DNA from: an uncultured Lachnospiraceae bacterium
GTDB lineage: Bacteria > Bacillota > Clostridia > Lachnospirales > Lachnospiraceae
Direction: 5' to 3'
DNA: 64,000 nucleotides
Assembly: GCA_947644545.1 (NCBI GenBank)
Contig: CANRZW010000003.1
Location: 62,001-126,000 of the forward strand
Notes under the pieces: generated by a model
The model's input: the letters and a program-made list of their open reading frames with translations, nothing else
Databases searched by the model: none
Told to the model about the DNA's origin: nothing
Shown: positions 9,450 to 19,200 of the stretch, in pieces
Numbering within the stretch: the first letter of the stretch is position 1
Layout: each line of letters opens with the position of its first letter
Program-made: the position numbers and the translations under genes

Positions 9450-10643
9450 ATGGTTCAAACGGCAGGCATACTTTTCTGGCTAATCATCATACCGTACTGC
9501 ATCGGTCTTGCACCGGTCAGTTTCCTGGCGGAGGAGAAGCGTAATCCCGGCATTGTTTTTCTGGCGGGCTATTTTACCATGTGGGCGCTGTTTGGTGTGG
9601 TGACGATCCCCGTGGTATTATTTGTAAGATATGATAATTTTATTTTGGCGTCGAACTGTTTTATGGCGCTTGGCATTGTCTGTGCGGCGGCGGGTGTGTG
9701 GCTTACGTACCGCCGGCGGCGGTTTGGGCGGCAGGGACAGCGCATGTCCATTAAGGATTGTATTCGGGAGATGTCCCTTGCGGAACGGATCGAATGGATC
9801 CTGTTCCTGCTTCTGCTGGGATTTCAGCTGTATAAAGCGGCGGCTTATGCCTCTTTTGACGGGGATGATGCCTATTATGTGGCAGCCTCGCTGATCGCAC
9901 AGCAGGCGGATACGATGTATACGATCCTGCCCTTAACGGGACGGCACACGGGACTGGATATCAGACATGCGATGGCGGTCTTCCCGATGTGGATCGCCTT
10001 CGTGGCGAAGAAGAGCCATATCCATGCGACGATCCTTTCGCATACGCTTCTTCCGTTTGTACTGATCCCGCTTACTTATCTTGTATACTATGAGATCGGC
10101 AGGATACTGTTTGGCAGACGGGGAGAAGGGCAGCAGGCGAAGGAGTCCGATCAGCCCGATCAGGGGCGGCAATGGAAGACGTGCAGGGAAAATCTGCCTC
10201 TCTTCATGATCCTGATGGCAGTCCTGCAGATTTTCGGCAATGTATCGATCTATACGAACGAAACCTTTTTCCTGACCAGGACCTGGCAGGGCAAGGCGGT
10301 GGCAGGCAGTCTGGTGATTCCTGCGCTGCTCTGGCTTTTCCTGCTTCTCGATAACGGCAGGGACAGGCAGGAGGCCGGCCACGGAAGGACGGATGCCGGG
10401 CAGAAGCGCACCGGCGCCGGGCCGGGGGTGTGGTTTCTGTTAGTCTGTGTTAATATGACAGCGGGTATTTGCAGCTCCATAGCCGTCTTCCTGGTGTTCA
10501 TCCTGATGGCGGTGTCGGCAGTGTGCCTGGCATTTGTGGAGCGGGATCTTAAGGTAGTGATCAAGATGGGGGCAGTCTGTATTCCCAATGCGTTCTATGT
10601 ACTGGCATATCTGGTCGTCGGGTACAGTTATCTGCTGCAATAA
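9450..10643 (+). CDS. DUF6077-like membrane protein
   Basis: A 397-residue protein with about nine hydrophobic helices. A conserved stretch after the third helix, FDGDDAYYVAASLIAQ, and DIRHAMAVFPMWIAFVA match my recollection of DUF6077 proteins, which resemble GT-C type membrane glycosyltransferases with an acidic catalytic loop (GDD here). A charged glycine/arginine-rich insertion lies at about residues 305-330. The start at 9450 has GGGAG upstream; an in-frame start at 9381 is possible. The protein is shorter than I would expect for a full GT-C enzyme, and the next gene adds a further membrane domain. Function is an inference. Confidence 0.6.
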   Translation: MVQTAGILFWLIIIPYCIGLAPVSFLAEEKRNPGIVFLAGYFTMWALFGVVTIPVVLFVRYDNFILASNCFMALGIVCAAAGVWLTYRRRRFGRQGQRMSIKDCIREMSLAERIEWILFLLLLGFQLYKAAAYASFDGDDAYYVAASLIAQQADTMYTILPLTGRHTGLDIRHAMAVFPMWIAFVAKKSHIHATILSHTLLPFVLIPLTYLVYYEIGRILFGRRGEGQQAKESDQPDQGRQWKTCRENLPLFMILMAVLQIFGNVSIYTNETFFLTRTWQGKAVAGSLVIPALLWLFLLLDNGRDRQEAGHGRTDAGQKRTGAGPGVWFLLVCVNMTAGICSSIAVFLVFILMAVSAVCLAFVERDLKVVIKMGAVCIPNAFYVLAYLVVGYSYLLQ

Positions 10644-10716
10644 ATAAACTGCTATAGATGCATCACGAAGTTATGCCCGCTTTTCAGGGTGTTTGTGCTG
10701 CATGCGGAGAGTATCT

Positions 10717-11478
10717 ATGTGGGGCATTTTTTTAGAGAGTGTTGTTATTTTCAAAAATTATATGGGATTTCATCAGCACAGATATCTGGCCTTTCTCTAT
10801 CTTGCCATTCTGCTGTATCTGTGGTTTGCGGAGAAGGACAGGCGGCGCCGGGCGATCTTTGTCTATGCGCCGACGTTATTGCTCCTGCTGTTTTTCTGTC
10901 CGTTGTTTCGTAAGCTGTTCGTGCGTCTGCTGGATGATTCGGAGACTTATTACAGGCTGCTGTGGCTGCTGCAGATGAGTCTGGTCAGCGCCTACGGCGT
11001 GATCAGGTTGTTCGCGGCGCATCGCAGGATCGGGGTGGCGGCTGCGTGTGTGGCATTCATACTGTGCGGTGACTATGTCTATGACAGTGAAAATATTACG
11101 AAGGCGGAGAATGCCTGGCATCTTCCGCAGGAGACGATCGAGATCGTGGATCTGATCGAGCCGGAGGAAGGGCGGATCACGGTATTGGTGCCGGCGGATC
11201 TGATCTACTATATCAGGCAGTACAGTACGAATATCGAACTGCCTTACGGGCGGGAGATGCTGGTTGCCAGATGGGAGTATCACCATCCGATGTATGAGGC
11301 GATGGAGCAGGCGGAAGTGATCGAGACGTCCACCTTCACAGCGTTGGCCAGAGAATATCCCTGTGCTTATATCATCTTGAAAGAGGATCGGGAGATCACC
11401 GAGCCGTTGACAGAGTACGGCTATGAACTGTATGGGCAGGTCGGGGAGTTTGTGATCTATCGGGATCGGGAGACGTAA
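10717..11478 (+). CDS. Membrane protein, partner of DUF6077 gene
   Basis: A 253-residue protein I cannot assign to a named family. It has about four hydrophobic helices in the first 130 residues, then a soluble domain of about 120 residues. The segment DDSETYYRLLWLLQM recalls the tyrosine/tryptophan-rich loop near the C-terminal helices of long DUF6077-type proteins. With the gene 73 bases upstream it might form the two halves of one large membrane glycosyltransferase. The start at 10717 follows GGAGAG with 5 bases spacing; an in-frame ATG at 10702 is the alternative. The stop lies one base before the MBOAT start. Confidence 0.6.
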   Translation: MWGIFLESVVIFKNYMGFHQHRYLAFLYLAILLYLWFAEKDRRRRAIFVYAPTLLLLLFFCPLFRKLFVRLLDDSETYYRLLWLLQMSLVSAYGVIRLFAAHRRIGVAAACVAFILCGDYVYDSENITKAENAWHLPQETIEIVDLIEPEEGRITVLVPADLIYYIRQYSTNIELPYGREMLVARWEYHHPMYEAMEQAEVIETSTFTALAREYPCAYIILKEDREITEPLTEYGYELYGQVGEFVIYRDRET

Positions 11479-11479
11479 T

Positions 11480-13003
11480 ATGCTGTTTAATTCCTATATT
11501 TTTATATTCCTGTTTTTTCCGGTATGCCTGATCGGCTACTATGGGCTTTTGCATCTGCATCAGGAGCGGATGGCCAAGGCGTTTCTCGTTGCCATGTCCT
11601 TCTGGTTTTACGGCTATTTCAATCTGTCTTACCTGCTGATCATGTTGTGCAGCATTGCAGGTAATTATCTGTTTCACAGGATATTGTCAGGCAGACAGAA
11701 CAAAGGAGTGATGGCAGCCGCCGTGGCGGCCAATCTGGGCGTGCTGTTTTATTTCAAATACTTTGATTTCTTCCTGTCAACGGTGAACCTGGCGTTTGGC
11801 AGTTCGATCGCCCTGCGCAATATTCTGCTGCCGCTGGGGATCAGTTTCTTTACCTTCCAGCAGATCTCCTTTGTGGCAGATACTTACAGGGGAGAGGTGC
11901 GGGACTGCAGGCTGCTTGACTATGCCTTGTTTGTGGCGTTTTTTCCGCAGCTGATCGCCGGGCCGATCGTCAATCATAACGAGATGCTGCCGCAGTTTGC
12001 GAGCATAGGGAAACAGAGCGTGCAGTGGGAGAGGATCGCGAATGGATGCGGCCTTTTCATTCTCGGACTGGCAAAGAAGGTATTGCTTGCGGATACCTTT
12101 GGGGCGGGAGTGGATTATGGATACGCCAATATAGCCGTACTTGGGCGAATGGATGCGGTTCTGGTCGCGCTGTTCTATATTTTACAGCTTTATTTTGATT
12201 TCAGCGGTTACTGTGATATGGCCAGAGGCATCGCCAGGATGCTGGGGATGGAGATTCCGGCCAATTTCCGCGCTCCTTATAAGGCGGTGAATATTGTTGA
12301 TTTCTGGAAAAGGTGGCATATCACGCTGAGCCGCTTTTTTACGAAATATGTGTACATACCGTTGGGCGGAAACCGCAGGGGAGAGGCCAGGATGTATGGA
12401 AACCTGATGCTTGTGTTCCTCTTAAGCGGACTGTGGCACGGAGCGGGCTGGCATTATCTGGTATGGGCCCTGACGCAGGGGGTGCTGTATGTGGCAACCA
12501 GATTCTGGCAAAAATGCAGCAAGCAGCGCAGGACCAGGACGGCCGGGAATATGGGGCAGGAAGCGGCAGTCGCGTCCGGTGTTGTCCGGGTGAGACATAA
12601 GATTATGACAATAGTGTCACGTATATTGCTGATCTTGTATGTGGCGGCATCAGAGGTATATTTCCGGGCGGAAAGCGTGGCCCAGGCAAACCAGCTGCTG
12701 CTCACCGCCTTGAAGGGGCCGGTGCAGAAGGTGTCCATGGAACTGGCGGATTGTTTCAGGATGGATGAATTCTGGTACGTGCTGAAAGTGCTTAAGCTTG
12801 ATAATATGGCTTGGAGCAGATATATCCTGATGTGGGCGATGCTGGCGCTCGGGCTTTACCTGACGATGATCGGCAGGGATGCGGCCGAGCGGATGGAGAA
12901 GGTGAGATACCGTGCGGTATCCGTGGTGGTATTTGCCGTGCTGGCCGTCTGGAGTGTGCTCACATTCTCGGAAGTGAGTATATTTCTGTACTATAATTTC
13001 TGA
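11480..13003 (+). CDS. MBOAT family O-acyltransferase (AlgI/DltB-like)
   Basis: A 507-residue polytopic protein starting LFNSYIFIFLFFPVCL, the usual beginning of AlgI/PatA-type acyltransferases. The MBOAT core includes ITLSRFFTKYVYIPLGGNRR and the catalytic histidine His320 in LSGLWHGAGWHYLVWAL. Such enzymes accept an acyl group from a cytoplasmic donor and pass it through the membrane to a surface polysaccharide, generally together with an SGNH-type partner such as the next gene. An insertion of about 35 charged residues follows the histidine block. Acetylation of the locus glycan is the likely job; the acyl group itself is not readable. Confidence 0.92.
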   Translation: MLFNSYIFIFLFFPVCLIGYYGLLHLHQERMAKAFLVAMSFWFYGYFNLSYLLIMLCSIAGNYLFHRILSGRQNKGVMAAAVAANLGVLFYFKYFDFFLSTVNLAFGSSIALRNILLPLGISFFTFQQISFVADTYRGEVRDCRLLDYALFVAFFPQLIAGPIVNHNEMLPQFASIGKQSVQWERIANGCGLFILGLAKKVLLADTFGAGVDYGYANIAVLGRMDAVLVALFYILQLYFDFSGYCDMARGIARMLGMEIPANFRAPYKAVNIVDFWKRWHITLSRFFTKYVYIPLGGNRRGEARMYGNLMLVFLLSGLWHGAGWHYLVWALTQGVLYVATRFWQKCSKQRRTRTAGNMGQEAAVASGVVRVRHKIMTIVSRILLILYVAASEVYFRAESVAQANQLLLTALKGPVQKVSMELADCFRMDEFWYVLKVLKLDNMAWSRYILMWAMLALGLYLTMIGRDAAERMEKVRYRAVSVVVFAVLAVWSVLTFSEVSIFLYYNF

Positions 13004-13080
13004 TATCGGCAGTGGGTGCACCGCCGTGCGCTCGTGGATCGGAACAGACAGACAGGCATTAGAAAGGTTATGTTGTCGCA

Positions 13081-14136
13081 ATGAATCAATACAAGAAATG
13101 GATCTTATCCGTAATGTGCGTGATCGGTATGGTTTTCCTCCTGGTGGCAGCTCTCGTGATTTATGTGGACCCCTTTTTCCAGTATCATGAGCCGCTTGAC
13201 GGATTCCCGTATCTGGTGGACAATCAGCTCAGCCAGAATCCGGGAATGGCAAAGCATATGGAGTATGACAGTGTGATTCTGGGATCGTCCATGACGGTTA
13301 ACTTCAATACCAACTGGTTTGGGGAGCTGATGGGGCTGCACACGATCAAGCTCAATTACAGCGGCGCTTTTCCGAAGGATCAGTCTAATATCATGGAACT
13401 TGTTTTTGACAGTGATAATCAGGTGAAGACGGTCTTTCTGGGAATTGATGTGTCGACCTGTACGGGAGGCGTGGAGGAGACCAAATATCCGGTTCCGTAT
13501 TATCTGTATGATGATAATCTCATCAATGATATACAGTATCTTTTTAATAAGGATGTGGTGCTTAACTATATCTTAAGACCAATCGCTGACCCGGACAAGA
13601 CGGATCTTGCCACCGTCTATCAAAGCTGGTGGACGGATGAATATTACAATATCCAGTGGGTCATGCACAATTATGAACAGCCGGAAGCGGTAGAGGAGGA
13701 GACGCCTGCGGACGCTTACCTGAAAAGCGCCGGCAGGAATCTGGATGTGAATATCTGTCCCTATATTGAGCAGAACCCGGATACCGTCTTCTATGTCTTC
13801 TTTCCGCCGGGCAGTATTCTGTACTGGAATGATGTGATGCGGGAGAACCATCTGGAGGCGACGCTTTCAGAATTTCAATATATTGCAGACAGGCTGCTCT
13901 CCTATGACAATGTAAGGGTGTTTTTCTTTCCGAATCAGGAATGGATCGTGACGGATCTGAATAACTATGCGGATGAGATCCATTACCATAGCGATATCAA
14001 CTACTATATGACGGAGTGTTTCGCAAACGGTGAGTGCGAGGTGAAGGACAGCGCACAGATGGCGGCGGAACTGGAGCGGATGCGTGACGTGATAGATCGG
14101 TTTGACTTTGAAGAACTGTTTTCTGTGGAGTATTAG
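13081..14136 (+). CDS. Membrane-anchored SGNH-like partner of the MBOAT enzyme
   Basis: A 351-residue protein with one N-terminal membrane anchor (residues 8-30) and an outer domain. An SGNH-type nucleophile motif is visible in DSVILGSSMTVNF near residue 64, and a candidate Asp-His pair in YADEIHYHSDINYYM near residue 302. The arrangement MBOAT plus anchored SGNH-like protein follows the AlgI/AlgJ and PatA/PatB pairs, in which the second protein transfers the acyl group to the polysaccharide outside the membrane. The similarity is by motif and context; overall it is a family I cannot name. Confidence 0.6.
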   Translation: MNQYKKWILSVMCVIGMVFLLVAALVIYVDPFFQYHEPLDGFPYLVDNQLSQNPGMAKHMEYDSVILGSSMTVNFNTNWFGELMGLHTIKLNYSGAFPKDQSNIMELVFDSDNQVKTVFLGIDVSTCTGGVEETKYPVPYYLYDDNLINDIQYLFNKDVVLNYILRPIADPDKTDLATVYQSWWTDEYYNIQWVMHNYEQPEAVEEETPADAYLKSAGRNLDVNICPYIEQNPDTVFYVFFPPGSILYWNDVMRENHLEATLSEFQYIADRLLSYDNVRVFFFPNQEWIVTDLNNYADEIHYHSDINYYMTECFANGECEVKDSAQMAAELERMRDVIDRFDFEELFSVEY

Positions 14137-14159
14137 ACGGAATAACGGCGGCATAAGAA

Positions 14160-14199
14160 AAGGGCATATCGCAGTGATACCAGACTGCAGTATGCCCTT
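14160..14199. terminator. Terminator between convergent genes
   Basis: AAGGGCATA pairs with TATGCCCTT, with an inner GCAGT/ACTGC stem. Read on the minus strand it is followed by TTTTCTT, so it best serves the SGNH-like gene at 14205; it also stands just after the plus-strand unit. Confidence 0.8.
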
Positions 14200-14204
14200 C
14201 GTAT

Positions 14205-15212
14205 TTATTCGGCTTCTTTGGAAGCGGGGAAGATACATTGTACAAATCTGTCTGCCAGAAGATTGCGTCCGGCATCGTTGAAATGAATATAATCTGTCAT
14301 GTAGTCCAGATAATTGTCTTCATTGATGGCGCCGTAGAAGTTATCGATAAAAGAAACCCCGCATTCGCTTGTCGCATCCAGTTCTTTTTGTAAATAATGG
14401 CTTATTGTACCGTGTCCGAGATCGACTCTGTCTGCATTCTCGAAATTGCCTTCTGCGTTGATATTATGGCAGAAGGTATGGGACATCACCACAATACGGA
14501 TATGGGGATACGCTTCCTGAATAGCGGTTACGCCGGCTCTCAGGGCGCCGGTATAGGTTACGATCGAATAGGGATCGTTGGGGTCGTCACAAGGTCTCTG
14601 GTTGATATAATCGCTGGCGTCGTACATAATACAGATCAGATCCACGGCGTTCATATCCAGAGAAGCCAGCATGGCCGTATTTTCGGGAAAAGCTTCATCA
14701 TAACTGTAGTTGGCCGCGGTCTTCATCAGCTCAAAGTCTCCGGATGCCAGGCTCTTTGCAATGTAAGAGAAGGAGAAAGCATCCATAATGTAACCGTCGT
14801 TATATTCATCGAGCTGGGCGGCTATGGTAGTGCCGGTAAAAGAACCGTTATATACGACGGCGCCTGTTTTGGCGGCAATCAGCTCCGACAGACCGTTCTC
14901 CCCACGGTCCAGAGAGAAGGGATCGTCACCGAGGCAGAGGATTGTGGTCACCCCGTCGTCTTCGTGGCCCTCCAGCTTGTCCGGAGCCAGAGGGATGATA
15001 TTGTCCATTGCCTCCGTATCAAAATCGGTGGTCTGATAATTCGGATCGTAATCCGAAGGGACGCCCTTATTCCATATATATAATCTGTAAGCAGAAAATC
15101 CTGCGATCAATACGATGGCAGCCAGAAGAACAAGGTGGATACTGACACGGAAGTGTTTTTGTTCCTTTGGCACATTTTTCTGCCGGCTTTCTGTTTTTTT
15201 GTCCTCGTTCAT
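14205..15212 (-). CDS. SGNH-hydrolase-like protein with altered nucleophile motif
   Basis: A 335-residue protein with an N-terminal anchor helix at residues 25-45 and an outer SGNH-like domain. The block I position reads ILCLGDDPFSLDRG: the usual Ser of GDSL is Asp. Block III, usually GxND, reads IMYDASDY. The C-terminal Asp-His block is kept in DYIHFNDAGRNLLADRF. It could be a catalytically dead or altered relative that binds glycan, or the serine three residues on could serve. It is transcribed against the MBOAT unit, which points to a surface-glycan role. The fold call is from motifs and length. Confidence 0.65.
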   Translation of the reverse strand: MNEDKKTESRQKNVPKEQKHFRVSIHLVLLAAIVLIAGFSAYRLYIWNKGVPSDYDPNYQTTDFDTEAMDNIIPLAPDKLEGHEDDGVTTILCLGDDPFSLDRGENGLSELIAAKTGAVVYNGSFTGTTIAAQLDEYNDGYIMDAFSFSYIAKSLASGDFELMKTAANYSYDEAFPENTAMLASLDMNAVDLICIMYDASDYINQRPCDDPNDPYSIVTYTGALRAGVTAIQEAYPHIRIVVMSHTFCHNINAEGNFENADRVDLGHGTISHYLQKELDATSECGVSFIDNFYGAINEDNYLDYMTDYIHFNDAGRNLLADRFVQCIFPASKEAE

Positions 15213-15523
15213 AGTTTCTATACCTCTTTTCTAAGATCTTATAGGCAACGGCATCAGAAGTTTCGTCTCAGGCCCCACAAGGTCTGCGCAGATGGCCTGA
15301 CAGAGACCGGGAACGAAGATCTGCCATGTCGTTTGCTATATCTGTATGGTATCAGTTTACTATGAAATAGAATAAAAATCCATGTTTTCCCTGTTTTTTA
15401 ATAAAATCTTATAGAATTATAAGCAAAAGATCAGCAAAAATGCGAAAAAGAGCGCCGATGGAAACCGGGAGGTTTCAGCGCGCTCTTTGATCGGTCGCCT
15501 GAGTCAGCCGCATGGAATTGTGA
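15213..15523. other. Gap between two minus-strand genes
   Basis: Holds the 5' leader of the SGNH-like gene (GAGG before its start), an AT-rich stretch at about 15355-15425 and the terminator of the zinc-ribbon gene at 15447-15488. No gene or clear promoter was seen. Confidence 0.5.
15447..15488 (-). terminator. Terminator of the zinc-ribbon gene
   Basis: AAAGAGCGC and GCGCTCTTT form a stem with inner GAAACC/GGTTTC pairing. On the minus strand the stem runs into TTTTT, a classic intrinsic terminator. Confidence 0.85.
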
Positions 15524-15847
15524 TCATATCAGTGTCATTTTCTTCGCCGACGAAGTACGGTCGCTTAATGGATAGGTGATGATCGTGGTCTGTGGCAGCT
15601 GGGTCTGCAATTCTTTGTACCATTTACTATATTTATACATTCGATATGTAGTGCTTAGCATTTGTAATTGTTCATCATCAGCACAGCAGCTGCAAAACTG
15701 CTGTCTGGCTTCCTGATTCATAGTTACATAATCCATGTAAGAGAGTTTCAGTTCGCTGATCCCCTTGTGACATTTTGGACATTTCTGTTTATGTCCGTTA
15801 AGCATATAAACTCGTTGACAACTCTTACAGTAATGCATATACATCAT
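15524..15847 (-). CDS. Small zinc-ribbon-like protein
   Basis: A 107-residue protein of unknown function. Two CX2C pairs (YCKSCQ and CPKCHKG) spaced about 14 residues apart at the N-terminus form a probable zinc ribbon; a third pair, FCSCC, follows near residue 52. The rest is tyrosine- and glutamine-rich with no membrane helix. It has its own promoter candidate and terminator, so it is a one-gene unit. The ribbon suggests nucleic-acid or protein binding. A link to the glycan locus is not shown. Confidence 0.7.
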   Translation of the reverse strand: MMYMHYCKSCQRVYMLNGHKQKCPKCHKGISELKLSYMDYVTMNQEARQQFCSCCADDEQLQMLSTTYRMYKYSKWYKELQTQLPQTTIITYPLSDRTSSAKKMTLI

Positions 15848-15933
15848 GATTTATCTTCCCTTCCTAAAAATAAAATGAACGTTGCAAATGACTGTGAATG
15901 TTGCGTATGTTGAAATTGTAAGGTTGTTCTTGT

Positions 15934-15962
15934 ATTGTGTCAGTTATAGTGGATAAAGTCAA
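15934..15962 (-). promoter_or_regulatory. Promoter candidate for zinc-ribbon gene
   Basis: On the minus strand TTGACT and CACAAT are separated by 17 bases. The -35 box is good and the -10 box is weak. Confidence 0.45.
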
Positions 15963-16073
15963 GCGGATATAACGTAAAACGACGTATTTAGTGCTGTAAA
16001 ATATCGCGGAATTCAAGAATATTATGTAAATCTCTTCAAAATAGCTGTAAAAACAGCACAAAGCCAAAAAATC

Positions 16074-16102
16074 TTGAATGTAATGCGGTTCTGTGCTATA
16101 AT
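16074..16102 (+). promoter_or_regulatory. Sigma-A promoter of the large GH25 gene
   Basis: TTGAAT and a perfect TATAAT box are separated by 17 bases. Transcription would start near 16109, leaving a leader of about 148 bases before the ATG at 16257. Confidence 0.75.
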
Positions 16103-16256
16103 GTTACAGGCTTATTGGAAGAGAGAGTTTACATAAGATGTATAATTGCAGGCTGTGAAGTGAACTTGAAATCGGATCTGTGTTCGACGGTATGACGACA
16201 AGACTGTTCGAAAAAGATATTGTTGTAGAAGAGATAAAGCAGACAAGGGGTATGGG

Positions 16257-19200
16257 ATGCAGAGTAGAAGGAATAACGGAAAAAAGAAAATGCGTAAAGA
16301 AAATCGAAGAGATGCTTTCCTGGAAGAGTTTTTCGCGGAGGAAGACGGGGGATTTGATGAGGAAGACGAGGACAGCGTCACGGGAGATACTTTGGAGTTT
16401 CTCTGTCTTGATGATGAGACAATAGAGGCATATCAGCGAGAGAGCAGACATACTGCGCCCAAACGAAGAGGCGCTTCCGGCAGATATGCAAAAGACAGGT
16501 ACAGGGACGAAGCGTATGAAGACGACGAGTATGCGGAGGATGAATACGAGGACGAGGAGTACGAAGACGACGAATACGAGGATGAAGAGTACGAAGACGA
16601 CGAATACGAGGACGAAGACGACGAGTATGAGGACGAAGAGTACGAATATGACGAGTATGAGGACGAAGAGTACGAAGACGACGAGTATGAGGACGAAGAG
16701 TACGAATATGATGAGTATGAGGACGAAGAGTACGAATATGATGAGTATGAGGATGACAGGGAAGGACTGATCGTACGGATCAGGGATTTCCTGACGCATA
16801 TGAGCACTATGGACATGATGGTGGCGATGCTTGGCATCGTGGTGCTGGCAGGCATTTCCCTGGCGGGTGGGCTCTATGTCAACGCTAAGTCTGTGGAGAA
16901 GCAGGTAGATGCTTTCGCGTCGGTAGGCGAGGAGATGGAGGGGATCTCCGTGATCGGTGAGAGCGGTCTGCTTGCCGTGTCAGAATCTGCCAGACTGTCG
17001 AATATGGTGGAGCTGGAAACAGAGACGCCGGAAGATGCGGAAGAAGAGCCGAAGGAGCAGGATAAGAACGGCTCGATCGAGGTTATTCTTAATCTTACCA
17101 GTATTAAGTCGGATCTGAAAATAAAATTCGTCAACAAAGCGACAGGCAAGCTGATCGGCAGCGTGCCTTTCGAAGTGGAAGTGTCAAGCAGTAAGAAGTC
17201 TTTCGAGCTGAAAGATGAAGATAAGGACGGCATTATTTATCAGACTGACGTTGCCGCCGGAGACTATAGTGTAAAGATCAAGCCGCTTGCAGATAATAAG
17301 TATGCAGAGTATAAGCTTCCTTCTTCTGCCAGCAGCGTGAAGGTTACGGACACGATCAACTACAAGAAAGTGGATGTGGCGGATGAGGTTAAGACCGAAG
17401 CGGAAGTAAATGCGGCGGCGGAAGACACGGCCATACAGAATACGGCAGTAGAGTCTGTCTTGAAGGATACGGTGGAATGGGTCGAATCTACCAAAACACC
17501 GGTCGGAGAAGGGCAGGTTGTCTATACGGAAGTTGATAAGAAGAATATCCCGGATCCGTGGACGGTCAGCAGCGCTTACAGAAAGCTGGTGGAAGCGGGG
17601 GATGTGACGGCATTGTCGGCAGAGATGCCGGTGACGGAGGGCAGCGGGGAAGCAAGCCAGCCTCCGGTGGAGTTTGCGGTCGCTCTCGACAACAGCAGCC
17701 TTACCCTGAAACAGGGTGAGACCTCTGCGCTGAGCGTATATATCAGCGGCAGCGATGTATATCCGGATGTTGTTTGGATCAGCAATGCACCGAGCATTGC
17801 TTCGGTAGACAGTAACGGGAATGTCACGGCTGTCAGTGAGGGAGAAACGACGATCACTGCCGAGGCGACAATAGAAGGGGTGACAGAGCGGGCATCCTGT
17901 GCAGTCAAGGTGACAGCATCGGGAGAACAGCCGAGTGAACCGGAGAATCCGGACAATACAGATAAGCCGGAGCAGCCGGAAGCACCCGAGAAAACAAAAG
18001 TCTCATTAAACAGTACAAGCCTGAATCTGAAAAAGGGGGCGGCGGCTTCTCTTATGGTACAGGTTACGGCCGGGGAGGTGCAGTCGATCGACTGGGTGAG
18101 CAGCAATACTTCCGTGGCGACCGTTAAGGGCGGCAGCGTCACGGCTGTCGGAGCAGGTACGGCAACGATCACGGCGAAGGTGAAGGCTGCGGACGGCAGC
18201 CAGGATCTGGTCTGTAACGTGACGGTGCAGGATACGAATCAGGATACGTATACGAAGATCGAGATCAGTGGCGACAGGGAAGTAGCGGTCGGCAAGACGA
18301 TCACGCTTACGGCAAGAACGGAGCCCAAGGACGGTAAGGTGACGTGGAGCAGCGCCAATACGGCGGTTGCGACCGTGGATGACAAGGGTGTTGTTACCGG
18401 TGTGGCGGAGGGAACCGTCGAGATCAAGGCAGTGTGCACCGATGCGGCAAATATTTCTGCAGGTTATAAGATTACCGTGAAGAAAAGCACGTCGGTGGAC
18501 GGTAAGGCCAAGCTGAAGGATAAGGACGGGAACCAGATGTATTATCTGGATGCTGCCGGAGCCTATCAGGAAGCAGTTTACGATGATTATAAAAAGTATG
18601 ATAAGTTCTATAAGAAATCATCCGAGGCATCCGCTTACAGATATACCGGTTGGCAGACGATCGACGGCAGTGTATATTTCTATGATAAGAACGGAAATTA
18701 TGTGACAGGAGAACAGGTGATCCAGGGGGCCAAATACAGTTTCGGCAGCGACGGAAAGATGTCCTCCAATTCGGGCAGCATGGGAATCGATGTATCGAAA
18801 TGGAATGGCAATATCGACTGGAATGCGGTGAAAAATTCCGGGGTATCCTATGTCATTATCCGATGCGGATACCGGGGATCTTCGACGGGAGTGCTGGTAG
18901 AAGATCCGAAATTCAGAAGCAATATCAAAGGTGCGAAGGCGGCAGGCCTGAAAGTGGGCGTTTATTTCTTCAGTCAGGCGGTCAACGAAGTAGAGGCAGT
19001 CGAGGAAGCGTCGATGGCATTGAACCTGGTCAACGGCTATGGTCTGAATTATCCGATCTTCCTGGATGTGGAGGCAAGCGGTGGCCGGGGAGACGGCATC
19101 AGCAGGGATGCCAGGACTGCAGTATGTAAAGCATTCTGTGCGACGGTGCAGAATTCCGGTTACGCCGCCGGCATCTATGCCAATAAGACATGGTTCAGCG

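Larger units (their letters stand above)
15848..16256. other. Divergent intergenic region
   Basis: Carries a minus-strand promoter candidate at 15934-15962 for the zinc-ribbon gene, a strong plus-strand promoter at 16074-16102, and a leader of about 150 bases before the large GH25 gene. No conserved riboswitch was recognised. Confidence 0.6.

Noticed and set aside
16527..16757. Acidic coding repeat as a CRISPR array
   Set aside because: Units follow one another without unique spacers and keep the reading frame.
16104..16855. Long minus-strand frames over the acidic repeat (Val/Leu/Phe-rich and Ser/Tyr-rich proteins)
   Set aside because: They are the complement of the Asp/Glu/Tyr repeat, with no ribosome binding site and a clear plus-strand gene with domains in the same place.
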